DNA of 64,000 nt from a candidate division BRC1 bacterium HGW-BRC1-1 (lineage in GTDB: Bacteria; Sumerlaeota; Sumerlaeia; Sumerlaeales; Sumerlaeaceae): the NCBI GenBank assembly GCA_002842095.1, contig PHCB01000009.1, positions 195,468 through 259,467 on the forward strand, given 5' to 3'. Positions 15,079 through 25,600 of this stretch are shown here, piece by piece. Both the position numbers and the translations under genes were made by a program. Each line of letters starts with the position of its first letter. Position 1 is the first letter of the stretch. The notes beneath the pieces are model-generated. The model made no database searches. It had not been told where the DNA came from and worked only from the letters and a program-made list of their open reading frames with translations.

Positions 15079-15777
15079 TCACCGCTTCCGCCCCACCGCG
15101 CACAGATGCGCGCTTACCCAGCGCTTCGGCCACAGCACCCTCACGTCCGGCAGCTTTGGCCCCGCCCACCAGCCGCCGCGATGGGCCACGCCCACCAGTT
15201 CCAGACCCGCCCCTCGCACCAGCGCCCCCAGCCGATCCTCGCCAAACAAATTGCAATGGTCCCACTTAAGCATGTGCCCCTGACCGGTCAGCTTGTGGAG
15301 CCACTGCATCCGACGGTTATAGTTGGGCGTCTCCACAAACAGCATCCCGCCGGGCTTCAGCACCCGCGCGGCCTCCGCTGCCATCCGCGCCAGCGCAGCG
15401 TTGTCGGCCACGTGCTCAATCATGTCGAACGAGACCACGGCATCAAAATAGTTATCCTCGAAGGGAAACGGATCGCCACACCCCTGCCACGCCACGCTCC
15501 CACCGGCGTCCCGCGCCGCGGCTCCCGCCACCTCTGCCGCCTCGTGCGCCACTTCCATCCCGTGCAACTCCAACCGGGGGTTCATGGCGTGAAGAAACCG
15601 CAGGAACATCCCATAGGCGCAACCCACGTCCAACAGGCGCAACTCCCCCTGTTCCAGCGCCGGCAGATGCTCGATTAAAAAGGACACCTGCCCACCGAAG
15701 AACCCCCACTTCGAGGCATAATCACCATATTCCTCGCGCCAGCCGGGCCGGTCTTCCACAAACTCCCGTCGCTCCAT
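15079..15777 (-). CDS. Class I SAM-dependent methyltransferase
   Basis: The protein has 232 residues. Motif I is LLDVGCAYGMFL (Asp50 to Gly56), an acidic residue ends strand 2 (HGMEVA), motif II/III is AVVSFDMIEHV, and VLKPGGMLFVETPN follows. This is the UbiG/methyltransferase-11 style used on small molecules, lipids or sugars. The substrate is not predictable. The C-terminal tail is Trp/Lys/Arg-rich. GGAGGGAGATG precedes the start. It is divergent from ftsH, and its 3' end abuts the period-9 array. Confidence 0.85.
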   Translation of the reverse strand: MERREFVEDRPGWREEYGDYASKWGFFGGQVSFLIEHLPALEQGELRLLDVGCAYGMFLRFLHAMNPRLELHGMEVAHEAAEVAGAAARDAGGSVAWQGCGDPFPFEDNYFDAVVSFDMIEHVADNAALARMAAEAARVLKPGGMLFVETPNYNRRMQWLHKLTGQGHMLKWDHCNLFGEDRLGALVRGAGLELVGVAHRGGWWAGPKLPDVRVLWPKRWVSAHLCAVGRKR

Positions 15778-15973
15778 GGTTCATCTCCCTCCGCAAATCT
15801 CTGCCATACAATCCATCATCAACGCTATATAAGACCTGCAATGGTCCACTATTGCAAAGAATAGAAAACATGCCCCAATGCACTAAATCTCAGCATCAGC
15901 GGAGCCGGGGGCTCTTTCCTCGCCTCGCCTCCGCCAACCCCGGAAGCACTTCCCCGAAAGGGCTATCAACTGA

Positions 15974-17920
15974 ATGAACGGACTTAAATCCGCGACTCTC
16001 TGGATTGTCATCTTCCTCGTCTTCATCCTCATGTGGGTGCAATACAGCGACAAGGAACAGCCCCAAAAGATTGATCTGACGCAGGTAACCCAACTCGCCC
16101 AATCGGGCAAAATCACGGGTAAAGTGACCGACAAGGAGGGGCGCCTTGAAGGAACCTACACCAACGACGAGGGCAAACCCCAGAGCTTCACGGCAGAATA
16201 TCTGCCCGGCGAAGGCCAGGGCGGACGCGTCTACGATCTCTTTGAAGACAACTCCATCGCCTACGAGGTGAAACGCACCTCGCCCTTCTTCACCCAGATT
16301 CTCTTCTCCCTCGTGCTGCCCCTCATCATTTTCGTCGGCCTGTGGTTCCTCATCATGCGCCAGATTCAGGGCAGCGGCAACAAGGCCATGAGCTTCGGTA
16401 AAAGCCGCGCAAAGCTGATGACCGGAGACCAGACGAAAGTAACCTTCGCCGATGTGGCCGGCGTGGACGAAGCCAAACAGGAACTGTGCGAAGTGGTCGA
16501 CTTCCTCCGCGACCCGCAGAAGTTCTCGCGTCTGGGCGGCAAAATCCCCAAGGGCGTGCTGCTGGTGGGCCCTCCCGGAACCGGTAAAACGCTGCTGGCG
16601 AAAGCTGTCGCCGGCGAGGCCAGCGTCCCCTTCTTCTCGATCTCCGGTTCGGACTTCGTGGAGATGTTCGTGGGCGTGGGCGCAAGCCGCGTGCGCGACC
16701 TTTTCGAGCAGGGCAAGAAACACAAACCCTGCCTCATCTTCATGGACGAAATTGACGCCGTCGGGCGTCACCGCGGCTTCGGCATCGGCGGCGGCCACGA
16801 CGAACGCGAGCAGACCCTGAACCAGCTTCTCGTGGAGATGGACGGTTTCAACTCCAACGAAGGCATCATCCTCATCGCCAGCACCAACCGGCCCGACGTT
16901 CTGGACCCCGCGCTGCTGCGGCCCGGACGCTTCGACCGTCAGGTGACCGTCGACTATCCCGACCTCAACGGACGCGAGCAGATCCTCGCGGTGCACGCGC
17001 GCGGCGCAAAACTCAACCGCGACGTGAACCTGAAGGTCATCGCAAAGGGAACGCCCGGTTTCTCCGGCGCCGATCTGGCGAACCTCATCAACGAGGCCGC
17101 CCTGCTGGCCGCCCGCCGCAACCGCGACGACGTGGGAATGGCCGAGCTGGAAGAAGCGAAGGACCGCGTGATGATGGGCCCCGAACGCCGCAGTCTGGCG
17201 CTCACCGACAGCGAGAAGAAGCTGACCGCATATCACGAAGCCGGCCACGCCATCACGGCCAAGTTCGTCACCTCGGAAGAAGAGGTACACAAGGTCACCA
17301 TCATCCCCCGCGGGCGCGCCCTCGGCGTGACCAGCTACCTGCCCTCCGAGGAGCGGTTCACGCTCTTCAAGAGCAAGCTAAAGGATCGCCTGGTGTACAT
17401 GCTGGGCGGACGTGCCGCCGAGGAAATCATCTTCGGCGACTTCACCACCGGCGCCGGCAACGATCTGATGCGCACCACCCAGATGGCCCACCGCATGGTA
17501 TGCGAGTTCGGCATGAGCGACGTGCTGGGCGCCCGCACCTATGGAGACTCCAACGCGCCGCCCGTCTTCCTGGGCCGCGACTCCGGCGGCAGCGACCGCG
17601 GCTACAGCGAAGCAACTGCTGCGGTGATCGACTCGGAAATCAAAGCCATCGTGGACGAAGCCCACCGCCGTGCATTGGAAATACTCGGCGAGAACAAGGA
17701 CCTCCTCATCCGCGTGTCAGAAGCCCTCATCGAGCGCGAAACGCTCACCGGCGATGACATTGACATCCTTATGCGTGGCGAGACTCTGCCCGACCTGCCC
17801 ACCCCCGACCCAACACCACCCCCGACTGCCACACCACCACCCGAGGAAAAGAAGCGCAAAGAGCCCCGCCTCTTCGGCAAGCCAATCCTCGACCGCCCCA
17901 AAGAACAACCCAGCAGCTAA
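15974..17920 (+). CDS. ftsH: ATP-dependent zinc metalloprotease FtsH
   Basis: The 648-residue inner-membrane AAA+ protease degrades misassembled membrane proteins and unstable regulators. TM1 is near residues 7-22, a periplasmic domain follows, and TM2 lies near 98-120. The AAA domain has Walker A GPPGTGKT (199-206), Walker [13 protein letters not shown] and the SRH segment [17 protein letters not shown]. The M41 protease domain has the zinc motif HEAGH (421-425). The C-terminal 50 residues are Pro/Thr/Lys-rich and disordered. GAAAGGG precedes the ATG and a strong terminator follows, so it is likely monocistronic. Confidence 0.97.
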   Translation: MNGLKSATLWIVIFLVFILMWVQYSDKEQPQKIDLTQVTQLAQSGKITGKVTDKEGRLEGTYTNDEGKPQSFTAEYLPGEGQGGRVYDLFEDNSIAYEVKRTSPFFTQILFSLVLPLIIFVGLWFLIMRQIQGSGNKAMSFGKSRAKLMTGDQTKVTFADVAGVDEAKQELCEVVDFLRDPQKFSRLGGKIPKGVLLVGPPGTGKTLLAKAVAGEASVPFFSISGSDFVEMFVGVGASRVRDLFEQGKKHKPCLIFMDEIDAVGRHRGFGIGGGHDEREQTLNQLLVEMDGFNSNEGIILIASTNRPDVLDPALLRPGRFDRQVTVDYPDLNGREQILAVHARGAKLNRDVNLKVIAKGTPGFSGADLANLINEAALLAARRNRDDVGMAELEEAKDRVMMGPERRSLALTDSEKKLTAYHEAGHAITAKFVTSEEEVHKVTIIPRGRALGVTSYLPSEERFTLFKSKLKDRLVYMLGGRAAEEIIFGDFTTGAGNDLMRTTQMAHRMVCEFGMSDVLGARTYGDSNAPPVFLGRDSGGSDRGYSEATAAVIDSEIKAIVDEAHRRALEILGENKDLLIRVSEALIERETLTGDDIDILMRGETLPDLPTPDPTPPPTATPPPEEKKRKEPRLFGKPILDRPKEQPSS

Positions 17921-17943
17921 ACAAGAAACACCCCACAAAATCA

Positions 17944-17987
17944 AACCCCGGTCCTGTGACTCCCACAAGACCGGGGTTCTTTTTTTT
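17944..17987 (+). terminator. Rho-independent terminator of ftsH
   Basis: The 10-bp perfect stem AACCCCGGTC/GACCGGGGTT (17944-17953 and 17969-17978) is followed by CTTTTTTTT. It sits 24 bases past the ftsH stop. The opposite strand is also T-rich after the stem, so it may also serve the convergent deacetylase gene. Confidence 0.92.
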
Positions 17988-18025
17988 ATGTAGGGGATTG
18001 TTTGATCCATCCTGCGTGAAAGTTT

Positions 18026-18961
18026 TTACTCCAGCCAGTCCTCGGTCGTCACCACCTCTGCCCGCTCTTTCAAAGCTTCTAAAAATGTGCGGGCCAACCC
18101 AGCGCGTGTTTCCACCGGGATATTGAAAAATCCCGCTTTGCGGAAAAACGGCAGACGAACCTGCGAGAAGTCCGTCAGATCGGCGCCGTGGAAGAGCAGC
18201 AGGATCGGCATGCCCGGCTTCCACGCGAACGACCGGAGCAGTGTGCGGAAGTACTTCTCGCCCATCCTCATGGAAACCCCCGCCTGAAATGGCAGGTGCA
18301 ACAACGGCGCCGTGGCCGCGGGAATCTCCAGCAGCGGCGAATCTGCCTTCACCATTTGCGGTCTGTCCTGATCCACGCGGTAAGGCCGCAAAGGCCCGAA
18401 AGCCTCGCCCCAGTTGGAATACTGGCTCTTGGCACCACCCCCATCGGGCTTGCCCGCCTGGCGTTGCATCCGCCGGTCGAGGGCGCGAAAAACCCAGCCC
18501 CAGGGACCCGGCATAATGCTCGAATCATACGCATAGCCCCGCTGCGCCAACACCCGCAGCAGCGCCGGCGACGCCCCGTAACCCGGAGCGCGAAACCCGC
18601 GGGGCACCACGCCCAACATTTCCTTCAAGACCCTCTCGGAGCGGCTCACATCGGCGTCCAAATCGGCCTCGCTCAGGCGGCGATAGTTCAGGTTGTGGTC
18701 CCACGAATGGTTGCCCAGCGCGTGGCCGGCGTCCAGCAGGGTCTGCAACAGCGCGGCGCGGGGGGCATCGGAAGCGTCGCGACCCACAACGAAAAATGTG
18801 GCGCGCACTCCCGCCTCTTCGAACAAGACTTTCAGGCGCGGGATGGCGTCGCGATAAACATGGGCCGCCATTTCGTGGGGCACCGACACCCCGTAACACG
18901 CAGCAATGGCCCACAGGTCATCAAGATCCACATGCACGAAGGCGACACGTTGCGCGGTCAC
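18026..18961 (-). CDS. Polysaccharide deacetylase (NodB-fold, CE4-like)
   Basis: The protein has 311 residues and no signal peptide. NodB motifs are HVDLDDLW near residue 10 (Asp12-Asp15, motif 1), ATFFVVG, GNHSWDH (His85 and His89, metal ligands), RAPGYG (Arg124), and a late LLLFHGADLTD resembling motif 5. A long central insertion (about residues 140-215) separates the motifs, as in deacetylases that act on lipid-linked sugars such as ArnD-type enzymes. The predicted reaction is removal of an acetyl or formyl group from an amino sugar. The substrate is unknown. The start is GTG at 18961 and its Shine-Dalgarno is distant. Confidence 0.82.
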   Translation of the reverse strand: MTAQRVAFVHVDLDDLWAIAACYGVSVPHEMAAHVYRDAIPRLKVLFEEAGVRATFFVVGRDASDAPRAALLQTLLDAGHALGNHSWDHNLNYRRLSEADLDADVSRSERVLKEMLGVVPRGFRAPGYGASPALLRVLAQRGYAYDSSIMPGPWGWVFRALDRRMQRQAGKPDGGGAKSQYSNWGEAFGPLRPYRVDQDRPQMVKADSPLLEIPAATAPLLHLPFQAGVSMRMGEKYFRTLLRSFAWKPGMPILLLFHGADLTDFSQVRLPFFRKAGFFNIPVETRAGLARTFLEALKERAEVVTTEDWLE

Positions 18962-19015
18962 GGCTTTGGGGGAACTCCTTGATTTCGTGCGATGCGACCC
19001 TGTCGCGGGATGGTG

Positions 19016-20674
19016 TTACTCCGGCTTCGCCTCGCCGTCGCTATTCTTTGTGCGATCGCGGTTCGTGCGGCCCCGGCGTGATCCGTCGGCGTTGTTGCCC
19101 TCGGGCCGGTCCGGACGCTGACGGCTCTCGCCTGCTATGGGGGGAACATCGTTGCCGCCCGGGCGACCCGGAGCGCGGTTGGGACGTTCAGCCTGGTCGC
19201 CGCGATCCGCAGTTCCGGTTCTTTCGCCCCGGGGGAAATTCGCCGCAGACACGGTGGTGGGCGCTTCCAGCTTTGCGGGTTTGGCCGTCACCGTGGTGGT
19301 GCTGGCCGATGCCGTGGCCGTGGTGGTGCGCTCCTCGCCCTTGCCCGTGCTGGCCTTCACCACGGTCTGGGTTGTGGAAACCGACTGGGTTTTCAAAGTC
19401 ACGGTGGTGGGCTTGTCCTGCGCAGCCGCGCGAGCGGCGGCGGCTCCCGCCGTGGAGGGGTTATCTTGTTTCGCAGGTGCCGGCGTGGGTGCCGGCGTGG
19501 GAGTGGGCTGGGGCGTGGGAACCGGCGTTGCGACCACCGGTGTGGGCGTGGGAATGGAAGGCAGAACCGGCTGGGCCTGTTCGGCCAGCATGGCGTTCAT
19601 TTCCTCCTCCACTTCATCCTGAGTTTTTTCCTGATCCGTTACAGTCCCGTCGGCATCGCTGGTGGAGGCACTCGTGGGCGTGGGGGCGGAAACAGCCTCG
19701 CTCACCCGCTGGGGGCGCGAAGCAGGGCGCACACTGAAACCCTCGCTGTCGTCGGTGGAAGCGTCCACGGAAACAGAATCGCCTTCAAGCTCCCCGTTCA
19801 TGTCGGTTTCCGTGGCCGCCCAGGGCAGGCCCTGCGTCATGTCGCCATGGATGCTCGGCAGCACGGGTTGGACGGGCCCTTGTGAACCGTCGGGCAGACG
19901 AGGCAGGCTTTTCTCGGGCGACAGCAAAATGGTTCTCTCGGCGGAATTGAACGGACCGCCGATAAGGCGACCGGAGCGGTTGACCAGTTCCAGCCGCACC
20001 TTGTGAAGTCCCGGAAGCAGGCCCTTCAGATGAAAGGTGTTGGTGTCGCGGAGGATGAACCGCTTGCCATCCACGAAGGCGTTCACCTGAAACTCGCCCG
20101 TGGGGCAGAGGTCGCCGCCGGTCACGATAAAATTCAGCGCCACGTCGGCTGCATCGATGCCGCGGTACTCGCCCTGAGGAAGATTGTATGTCAGCAGGGG
20201 CAGGCCCGCCGTGGGACGGTTTTCGTCATCAGCGTGCATCACGTGAAAGGTCACCATATCGAAGTAGCCCGGTATCGCCTCGTGCAGCCGATTGGCCACG
20301 AACACGCGGATGGTGTGGGTGCCCGGAGCCACGTTGCGGAAAATGTGCGGGTGGGTGGCATCGAACTGAACCTGAAAGGGACCGTCATCAAGCACCCAAT
20401 GGATGTTGCAACTCACGGGAGCGATGGTCGTGCCCGCCAGTTGGAAGTGTACGGCAACATCGGGGCCGGGCACACACTGCTCGGCAACCGGCGAGGTAAT
20501 GCGCACCTGTGCCGCAGATTCGCGGCCCGCGAGTACCACCATCACGGCCATCATGGTGACGGCCCATTTCCACGCTGCTTTTACGTTCACGCTTTTATGC
20601 CTTCCCTGAGTACGGCGATATTGCTTGCTGCGTCTATGCCGCGAGCCGGAGCGGCGGTCAAAGAAATTAACCAT
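19016..20674 (-). CDS. Secreted protein with Pro-Thr-rich and basic C-terminal tail, unknown function
   Basis: The protein has 552 residues. The N-terminus is very basic (residues 1-30), then a hydrophobic signal segment at about 34-50 ends in ESAAQ. Residues 55-270 form two Ig-like or bacterial-Ig-type beta units (HWVLDDGPFQVQ, APGTHTIRVFVANR, NAFVDGKRFIL, LPGLHKVRLELVNR). The remainder is low complexity: acidic Ser/Thr stretches, a [12 protein letters not shown] tract, then Arg/Gly/Asp/Asn-rich sequence to the end. It looks like an exported or periplasm-spanning protein with a disordered tail. No homologous function recognised. GAGG lies six bases before the ATG. Confidence 0.72.
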   Translation of the reverse strand: MVNFFDRRSGSRHRRSKQYRRTQGRHKSVNVKAAWKWAVTMMAVMVVLAGRESAAQVRITSPVAEQCVPGPDVAVHFQLAGTTIAPVSCNIHWVLDDGPFQVQFDATHPHIFRNVAPGTHTIRVFVANRLHEAIPGYFDMVTFHVMHADDENRPTAGLPLLTYNLPQGEYRGIDAADVALNFIVTGGDLCPTGEFQVNAFVDGKRFILRDTNTFHLKGLLPGLHKVRLELVNRSGRLIGGPFNSAERTILLSPEKSLPRLPDGSQGPVQPVLPSIHGDMTQGLPWAATETDMNGELEGDSVSVDASTDDSEGFSVRPASRPQRVSEAVSAPTPTSASTSDADGTVTDQEKTQDEVEEEMNAMLAEQAQPVLPSIPTPTPVVATPVPTPQPTPTPAPTPAPAKQDNPSTAGAAAARAAAQDKPTTVTLKTQSVSTTQTVVKASTGKGEERTTTATASASTTTVTAKPAKLEAPTTVSAANFPRGERTGTADRGDQAERPNRAPGRPGGNDVPPIAGESRQRPDRPEGNNADGSRRGRTNRDRTKNSDGEAKPE

Positions 20675-20812
20675 CTCACGCCTCGCAAGTCTGCTACAAG
20701 TTTAAGAGAGGGAGCAAGCGCCATACCAACGGGATTGCGCTGCGAGAGTGTCGGTCCCACATGGGAGACCCGTCGCATCGTTTTCTGTTTCACCCGGCTT
20801 TGCGTCAGGACT

Positions 20813-22276
20813 TTATGCTTGTGCCTGATCCTTGGCATTGGCGGGCGTGGTTATGCCGCTCATGAGATAGTCGATTACGTTCTGCGCGGTGTAGCGCTTG
20901 CCGTGTCGACTCACCAATTCGCGGACGACATCCAGGTCATCGCCGGTGGTTACCACTGGCAGTTCGAGTCCACCGACCTTTTGCATCTGACCGTGGCCGA
21001 TGTTAGCCATCAGGGCGTTGCACAAACACTTGCGCCCAACGAGGTCTTCGGCCTTGCCGCCCTTGGCCAGGTAATCCTTCGCCGGTTCGGCGGCGCATCG
21101 ATATCCGATATCGCCGCTATCCTTCAGATACGCCGTGCGCAGATAGCCCAGATCGCAGATGCGGGGGCGTTGCAGATACACGTCCTGCTCACTGTTGGTG
21201 CCTTCCACGCTCACAACCTTGAAGGGGAACCCAGTGGGTGACGCCAGAGGATCGGTCTTCACGTAGGTGTCGCCTGCCAGAATGGCATCGAGAGTCTGGG
21301 TGCGCAAAGTATCATCGTAACCCGAATCCACGCACATGGCGAAGGCCGTGCCGACCTGAACGCCCTCGGCGCCCTGATCGAGGGCTTCCTGCAACTTTTC
21401 GGGACGACCATAGCCGCCGGCCAGCCAGAAGGGGCGGCCTATTTCGGCAATCTTTTTCAGGTCCACCACGTCCTTCGGACCATAAATCGGTTCGCCGCCC
21501 TCGGTGAATTGGGGCGCGCCGCGCGGGGGCGCGTTGTGCCCACCCGCCGTGGGACCTTCCACCACGAAACCATCCACCGCGCCACTGGCTTTTCTCACCA
21601 GCGCGAGGGCCAGAATGGCCGATGAAATAATGGCGATGAACATGGGGCGATTGATGGTCGGCAGGCTGACGGTTTTCAGCATTTCGCGCGGATCGAATTC
21701 CATCCAATGGTCTTCGCCGGGCTTGGCACCCGCCACATCGATGCGCAGAGCCGCACGCATGTGTTTGGCAAACTTGTCGATGACGCCGGGAATCTCCATG
21801 GGAATACCCGCGCCCATGAGCACGCAGTCGACCTTCGCCAGCATGGCCCCGTAGAGCGAGCTGAGGGTCGCGACCTGAATCTTCTCGAGAAAATTGATGC
21901 CGATTGGACCTTCGTGGCCTTCCTTCGCGAGGAAAACCTCCACGAAGTTGCCAACCATCTTAACCTCTTCGGCGCGCCGCGAGGGTTTGAGGTTGGGCAT
22001 GGGCAGTCGTTTATAGGGTTGGTCGGGAGCCCGGCCACCTTCGATGAAATAATCGTTCAGAATGGCCTTCGCCAATTCCTGATCCGGGAACGCGGCCAGG
22101 GCACGGCGCATATCGCCACTCAGATCGCCATCCTGCAGGCGGCGCACCATAACGGCATCCAGAGCGGTGCCCGACACCACGCCAAGATGTCCGGCCATGG
22201 AGACTTTGCGTGCAAGCAGCCAATGGGACACCCCCGCGCCCATGCCACCTTGTATGATCTTAGGGAAGTTCATCAT
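20813..22276 (-). CDS. Nitronate monooxygenase / PfaD-like flavin enzyme
   Basis: The 487-residue FMN-type TIM-barrel protein of the 2-nitropropane-dioxygenase superfamily shows KIIQGGMGAGVS at the N-terminus (flavin-binding start), VDCVLMGAGIPM, DGFVVEGPTAGGHNAPP (phosphate-binding region), PFWLAGGYGRPEKL and EGVQVGTAFAMCVDSG. Its length (about 120 longer than simple nitronate monooxygenases) and C-terminal segment resemble PfaD-type enoyl reductases of polyunsaturated fatty acid or polyketide synthesis. No such synthase genes are nearby, so it may act alone in detoxification or lipid metabolism. The Shine-Dalgarno is weak, and two adjacent ATG codons could serve as the start. Confidence 0.8.
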   Translation of the reverse strand: MMNFPKIIQGGMGAGVSHWLLARKVSMAGHLGVVSGTALDAVMVRRLQDGDLSGDMRRALAAFPDQELAKAILNDYFIEGGRAPDQPYKRLPMPNLKPSRRAEEVKMVGNFVEVFLAKEGHEGPIGINFLEKIQVATLSSLYGAMLAKVDCVLMGAGIPMEIPGVIDKFAKHMRAALRIDVAGAKPGEDHWMEFDPREMLKTVSLPTINRPMFIAIISSAILALALVRKASGAVDGFVVEGPTAGGHNAPPRGAPQFTEGGEPIYGPKDVVDLKKIAEIGRPFWLAGGYGRPEKLQEALDQGAEGVQVGTAFAMCVDSGYDDTLRTQTLDAILAGDTYVKTDPLASPTGFPFKVVSVEGTNSEQDVYLQRPRICDLGYLRTAYLKDSGDIGYRCAAEPAKDYLAKGGKAEDLVGRKCLCNALMANIGHGQMQKVGGLELPVVTTGDDLDVVRELVSRHGKRYTAQNVIDYLMSGITTPANAKDQAQA

Positions 22277-22604
22277 ATACCGTTGCCGTGTTCCTATACG
22301 TAGACCATGTTATTATTTGCGCAAGCGGCCAAAAGGTCGCGCACAAATGCGGGCGCACCGAGACGCAGTTTTATTGCCATTATAAAACATTCAGGCGAAG
22401 TCGATAGCCCCAATGGGGGATGTGTCAAAGACAAACGATACCCGAGAGAATGTTTCTTTATCCAGTAAAATCAATGATTTGAGGGGGGGAGATGGACCAG
22501 ATGGACTTTATGGACGCAATGGACAATATGGGCGGACAGCGATGAAAGGTGGAGGGTGCTTTTCCTCCCTTGAATAAGCCGCGTGCCACGTTCCATGAAA
22601 TACC
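22277..22604. other. 328-bp divergent intergenic region with a period-9 array
   Basis: This region lies between the PfaD-like gene (minus) and the MscS-type channel (plus), so it carries both promoters. The only structure recognised is the ATGGAC array at 22492-22533. The first 200 bases hold nothing that could be identified. Confidence 0.7.
22492..22533 (+). repeat. Period-9 ATGGAC array, 4 exact units plus ATGGGC, single arm
   Basis: ATGGAC occurs at 22492, 22501, 22510 and 22519, with ATGGGC at 22528. No complementary arm is present. It lies 72 bases before the start codon of the mechanosensitive channel gene, probably in its leader. Confidence 0.9.
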
Positions 22605-25600
22605 ATGGAATTTTTAATCGACTTTAACGCCGCTGCGTCTTATACTGCCCGCCGAGGTTTGCGCTGGGCCTTTCTGCTGACAGCTTCACTCCTTGCAGCA
22701 CCCACACCCGCTGTGGCGCAGACGACCTCATCAGCCATCATCATCGAACCCTCCTCTCCGGGTCGGCGCACTACGGCTCCGGCTCAATTGAAGCCAGTGG
22801 CTGCTCCCACCCCCACGACAACGGCAACGGTAGCGGTGGAGGCACCTGCTGTTGACACGACGACAACGGCTACCGCCGACCCTGCCACCTCGCCCACTGA
22901 AACGGCAGACAACGCCACAACCGCCCCCGTCGATGGGGCACCCGCATCTCCCGAGCAACTGGCCGCCGCGCTGAAAAAAGCCGAGGAGAGTACGACGGAA
23001 GAACCTGCCAAATCTGAACTGGTGAACCTGTACAAGGAAGCTCTGGCAGCCGCCAATGCCGCGGAGGATTGGCGCGCCAAGGCCCTCGATCAAGTGGCTC
23101 GACGCGAGAGTGGCCCCGCGCGCTCGAAAGCGCTGCAGGAAGAAATAGCACGGTTGAAATCAAGCGAACTACCTGACATTCCCACGACAGCCACGGTGGG
23201 CGATCTCGACCCCATGGCAACAGCCGCCGAAGCGGAATTATCCGCGCTGAAAAAACGTTTCGAAGAGGCACGCAAGGGGCTGGACTCGCGAACCGCCCGG
23301 CGCACGGAACTGCCGCGGCTTTTAAGTGAAGCCCGCCAACGCCTGGAAGAACAGCGCCAAAAAGCCAATGAGACACCACCAGCGGGACAATCAACCGATG
23401 CGTCCAACGCCCGGCAATCGCTCATGGCGGCCCGCACGGCTTCGCTGGAAGCGGAAGTTTCCGCTTTGGAAGCGGAGGCTGCGCGGCTGGAAAACAACGC
23501 CGACCTGCAGACGCTGGAGGTGGAGGCGGCCAATAATGCCCTCAAACACACCGAAGCTCGCGCGAAACTATATCGCGACGCACTGAACGACCGGCGCCGA
23601 AGGGAAGCCGCCGACGCGGTGGCTGCCGCCCGCAAGGCCCGCGAAGAACTGGCCACCTCGGATCCGGCGGTGCGCGCCGTGGCCGCCGAAAACGAGAATC
23701 TGGCGCAGCAGCGCACCGGTCCCGAGGGGCTGGGCGTGAAAATCGAGCAGGTGCAGAAGAAACTCATCGAGGTTGAGGCTGATCGCGAGCAGTTGAAAAA
23801 CCAGAGCGATACACTGCGCAAGCGCATGGAGGCCACGGGACGCACCGACGCAATCGGGCAGTTGCTGCGCAAGCAACAGCGCACACTGCCGGATCCGCAG
23901 GTTCTAAAAAAAGAAATCTCCGCCCGGCAGGACACCATCTCCGAGGCTCGCACGCAACTGGTGGAAGCCGAGGATCGCCGCGCAAATATCGCTGACGAAG
24001 AAACAAGCGTGCGCCAGGCTCTGAAAATCGCGGGAAAATTGACGGCAGACGAGATTGATTCGACGGTGCGCGAACTGTTCACAACGCAACGTCGTCTGCT
24101 CGACAGTACCATCACCGATCTCAACTCGTGGTTCTCAACGCTGCTGGACCTGGACACAAGCCAGCGCCTGCTGGAGCGCGATACCAAACAGTACGTCGCC
24201 CACATCGAAGAACTGGTCCTGTGGACCCGCAGCACACGCCCCATAGGAACGAGCGAGATCGCGCCTTCACTCAACGCTTTACGGTGGCTCTTTGCACCAA
24301 CAAACTGGATGGATCTGGGCAGAGGTCTGGCCCACGACGCGCGTAACAATCTGGCGTTGTATCTGCCGTTGTTAGTTCTGGTGCCGGCACTGATGGGCTT
24401 TCGCCGCCGCCTTAAAATGCGCCTGCGTGCAAACGGTGAACAGATTCTGAAGGGGCGTGATGAATCACTACTCCACTCCTTGAAGGCTCTTGGATTGTCG
24501 CTGTTCACCGCTTTGCTGATACCGGCCCTAATGCTCTTCTTCGCCTGGCGTCTCCAGTTGATCTCGGATCAGACCGACTCGTTCAGTTTTCACTTCGGAC
24601 GCGCCCTGCAAATATCCTCCATGAGTTTTTTCTGGCTCTTGCTGACGCGACGCCTTTGCAGCCCTTACGGCGTGGCGGAAGCACACCTGCGATGGGGCAA
24701 GCAGGCGGTGCGGGGATTGTTCATCAATCTCACATGGTTCATTCCCGTCATGGTGACATCCATTTTTGTCATGGTGATGCTGTCACGACCCGATGACACG
24801 ACGATGCGCGACAGTCTCGGACGGATCGTTTTCATTGTCGCGGCGCTAGCGTTTGCCTGGTTTCTCCACAAACTGCTGCAACCACAAGAGGGCGTGCTGG
24901 CACCCTACATGGAAGCCCATGGAGGTCCGTGGGGGAATCGACTTCGGAAACTCCTGTGGATAGTCATGCCGGGGATTGCCGTGTCAACCGCCGTGGCCGC
25001 CGGATTGGGCTGGTTTTATGCAGCCATACGCGTGACCTCAAGTCTGCAACAAACCTTCCTGCTGGCTGTGGCGGCCGCCGTGGTGTATTCTCTGCTGCGA
25101 CGCGGATGGATGATTGCCCGGCGCGAACTCGCCATGAAGGAAGCGCGCCGCAAGGCCGCCGCCGCAGTAGCCGCCGCCGCAGAAAAAACCGATGCCGCAG
25201 AGGGAATTGTGCTACCCGACCCTAACAAACAGTCGGACAACACAGCCAGCGTGTACGAACTGAGCGCACGCGTGGAGCAACTGCTGCGCGTGTTTTTCAT
25301 GGCACTGGTTATTGCCGGTCTCTGGTATATCTGGGCCGACGTTCTACCCGCCTTTAACATTATGAATCGTGTGGAGCTGTGGAATTACACGGCGCAAACC
25401 ACCGAGATGCAGACACTGGCCGATGGCACCCTGAAAGCCCAGAGCATTACCAAAACCATCCCCGTAACCCCCGGCACGCTGGTGTGGGTCACGGTCATCA
25501 TCGCGCTGACACTGCTGGTGGCGCGCAACATCACGGCGCTGGTAGAGTTTGCCATCGCCGACCGACTGTCCCTCGACGATGGGGCGCGGTTTGCCTACAC

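Noticed and set aside
14939-15283. Open frames encoding VHSVHS- or SIVSIV-type repeats over the 15-kb array
   Set aside because: A 9-bp period keeps three frames open by chance. The frames run into the antisense of the methyltransferase gene, and no Shine-Dalgarno is present.
20236-20245. Additional parS-like TCACGTGAAA
   Set aside because: Only the core is present, the outer bases do not match, and it lies inside a coding region.
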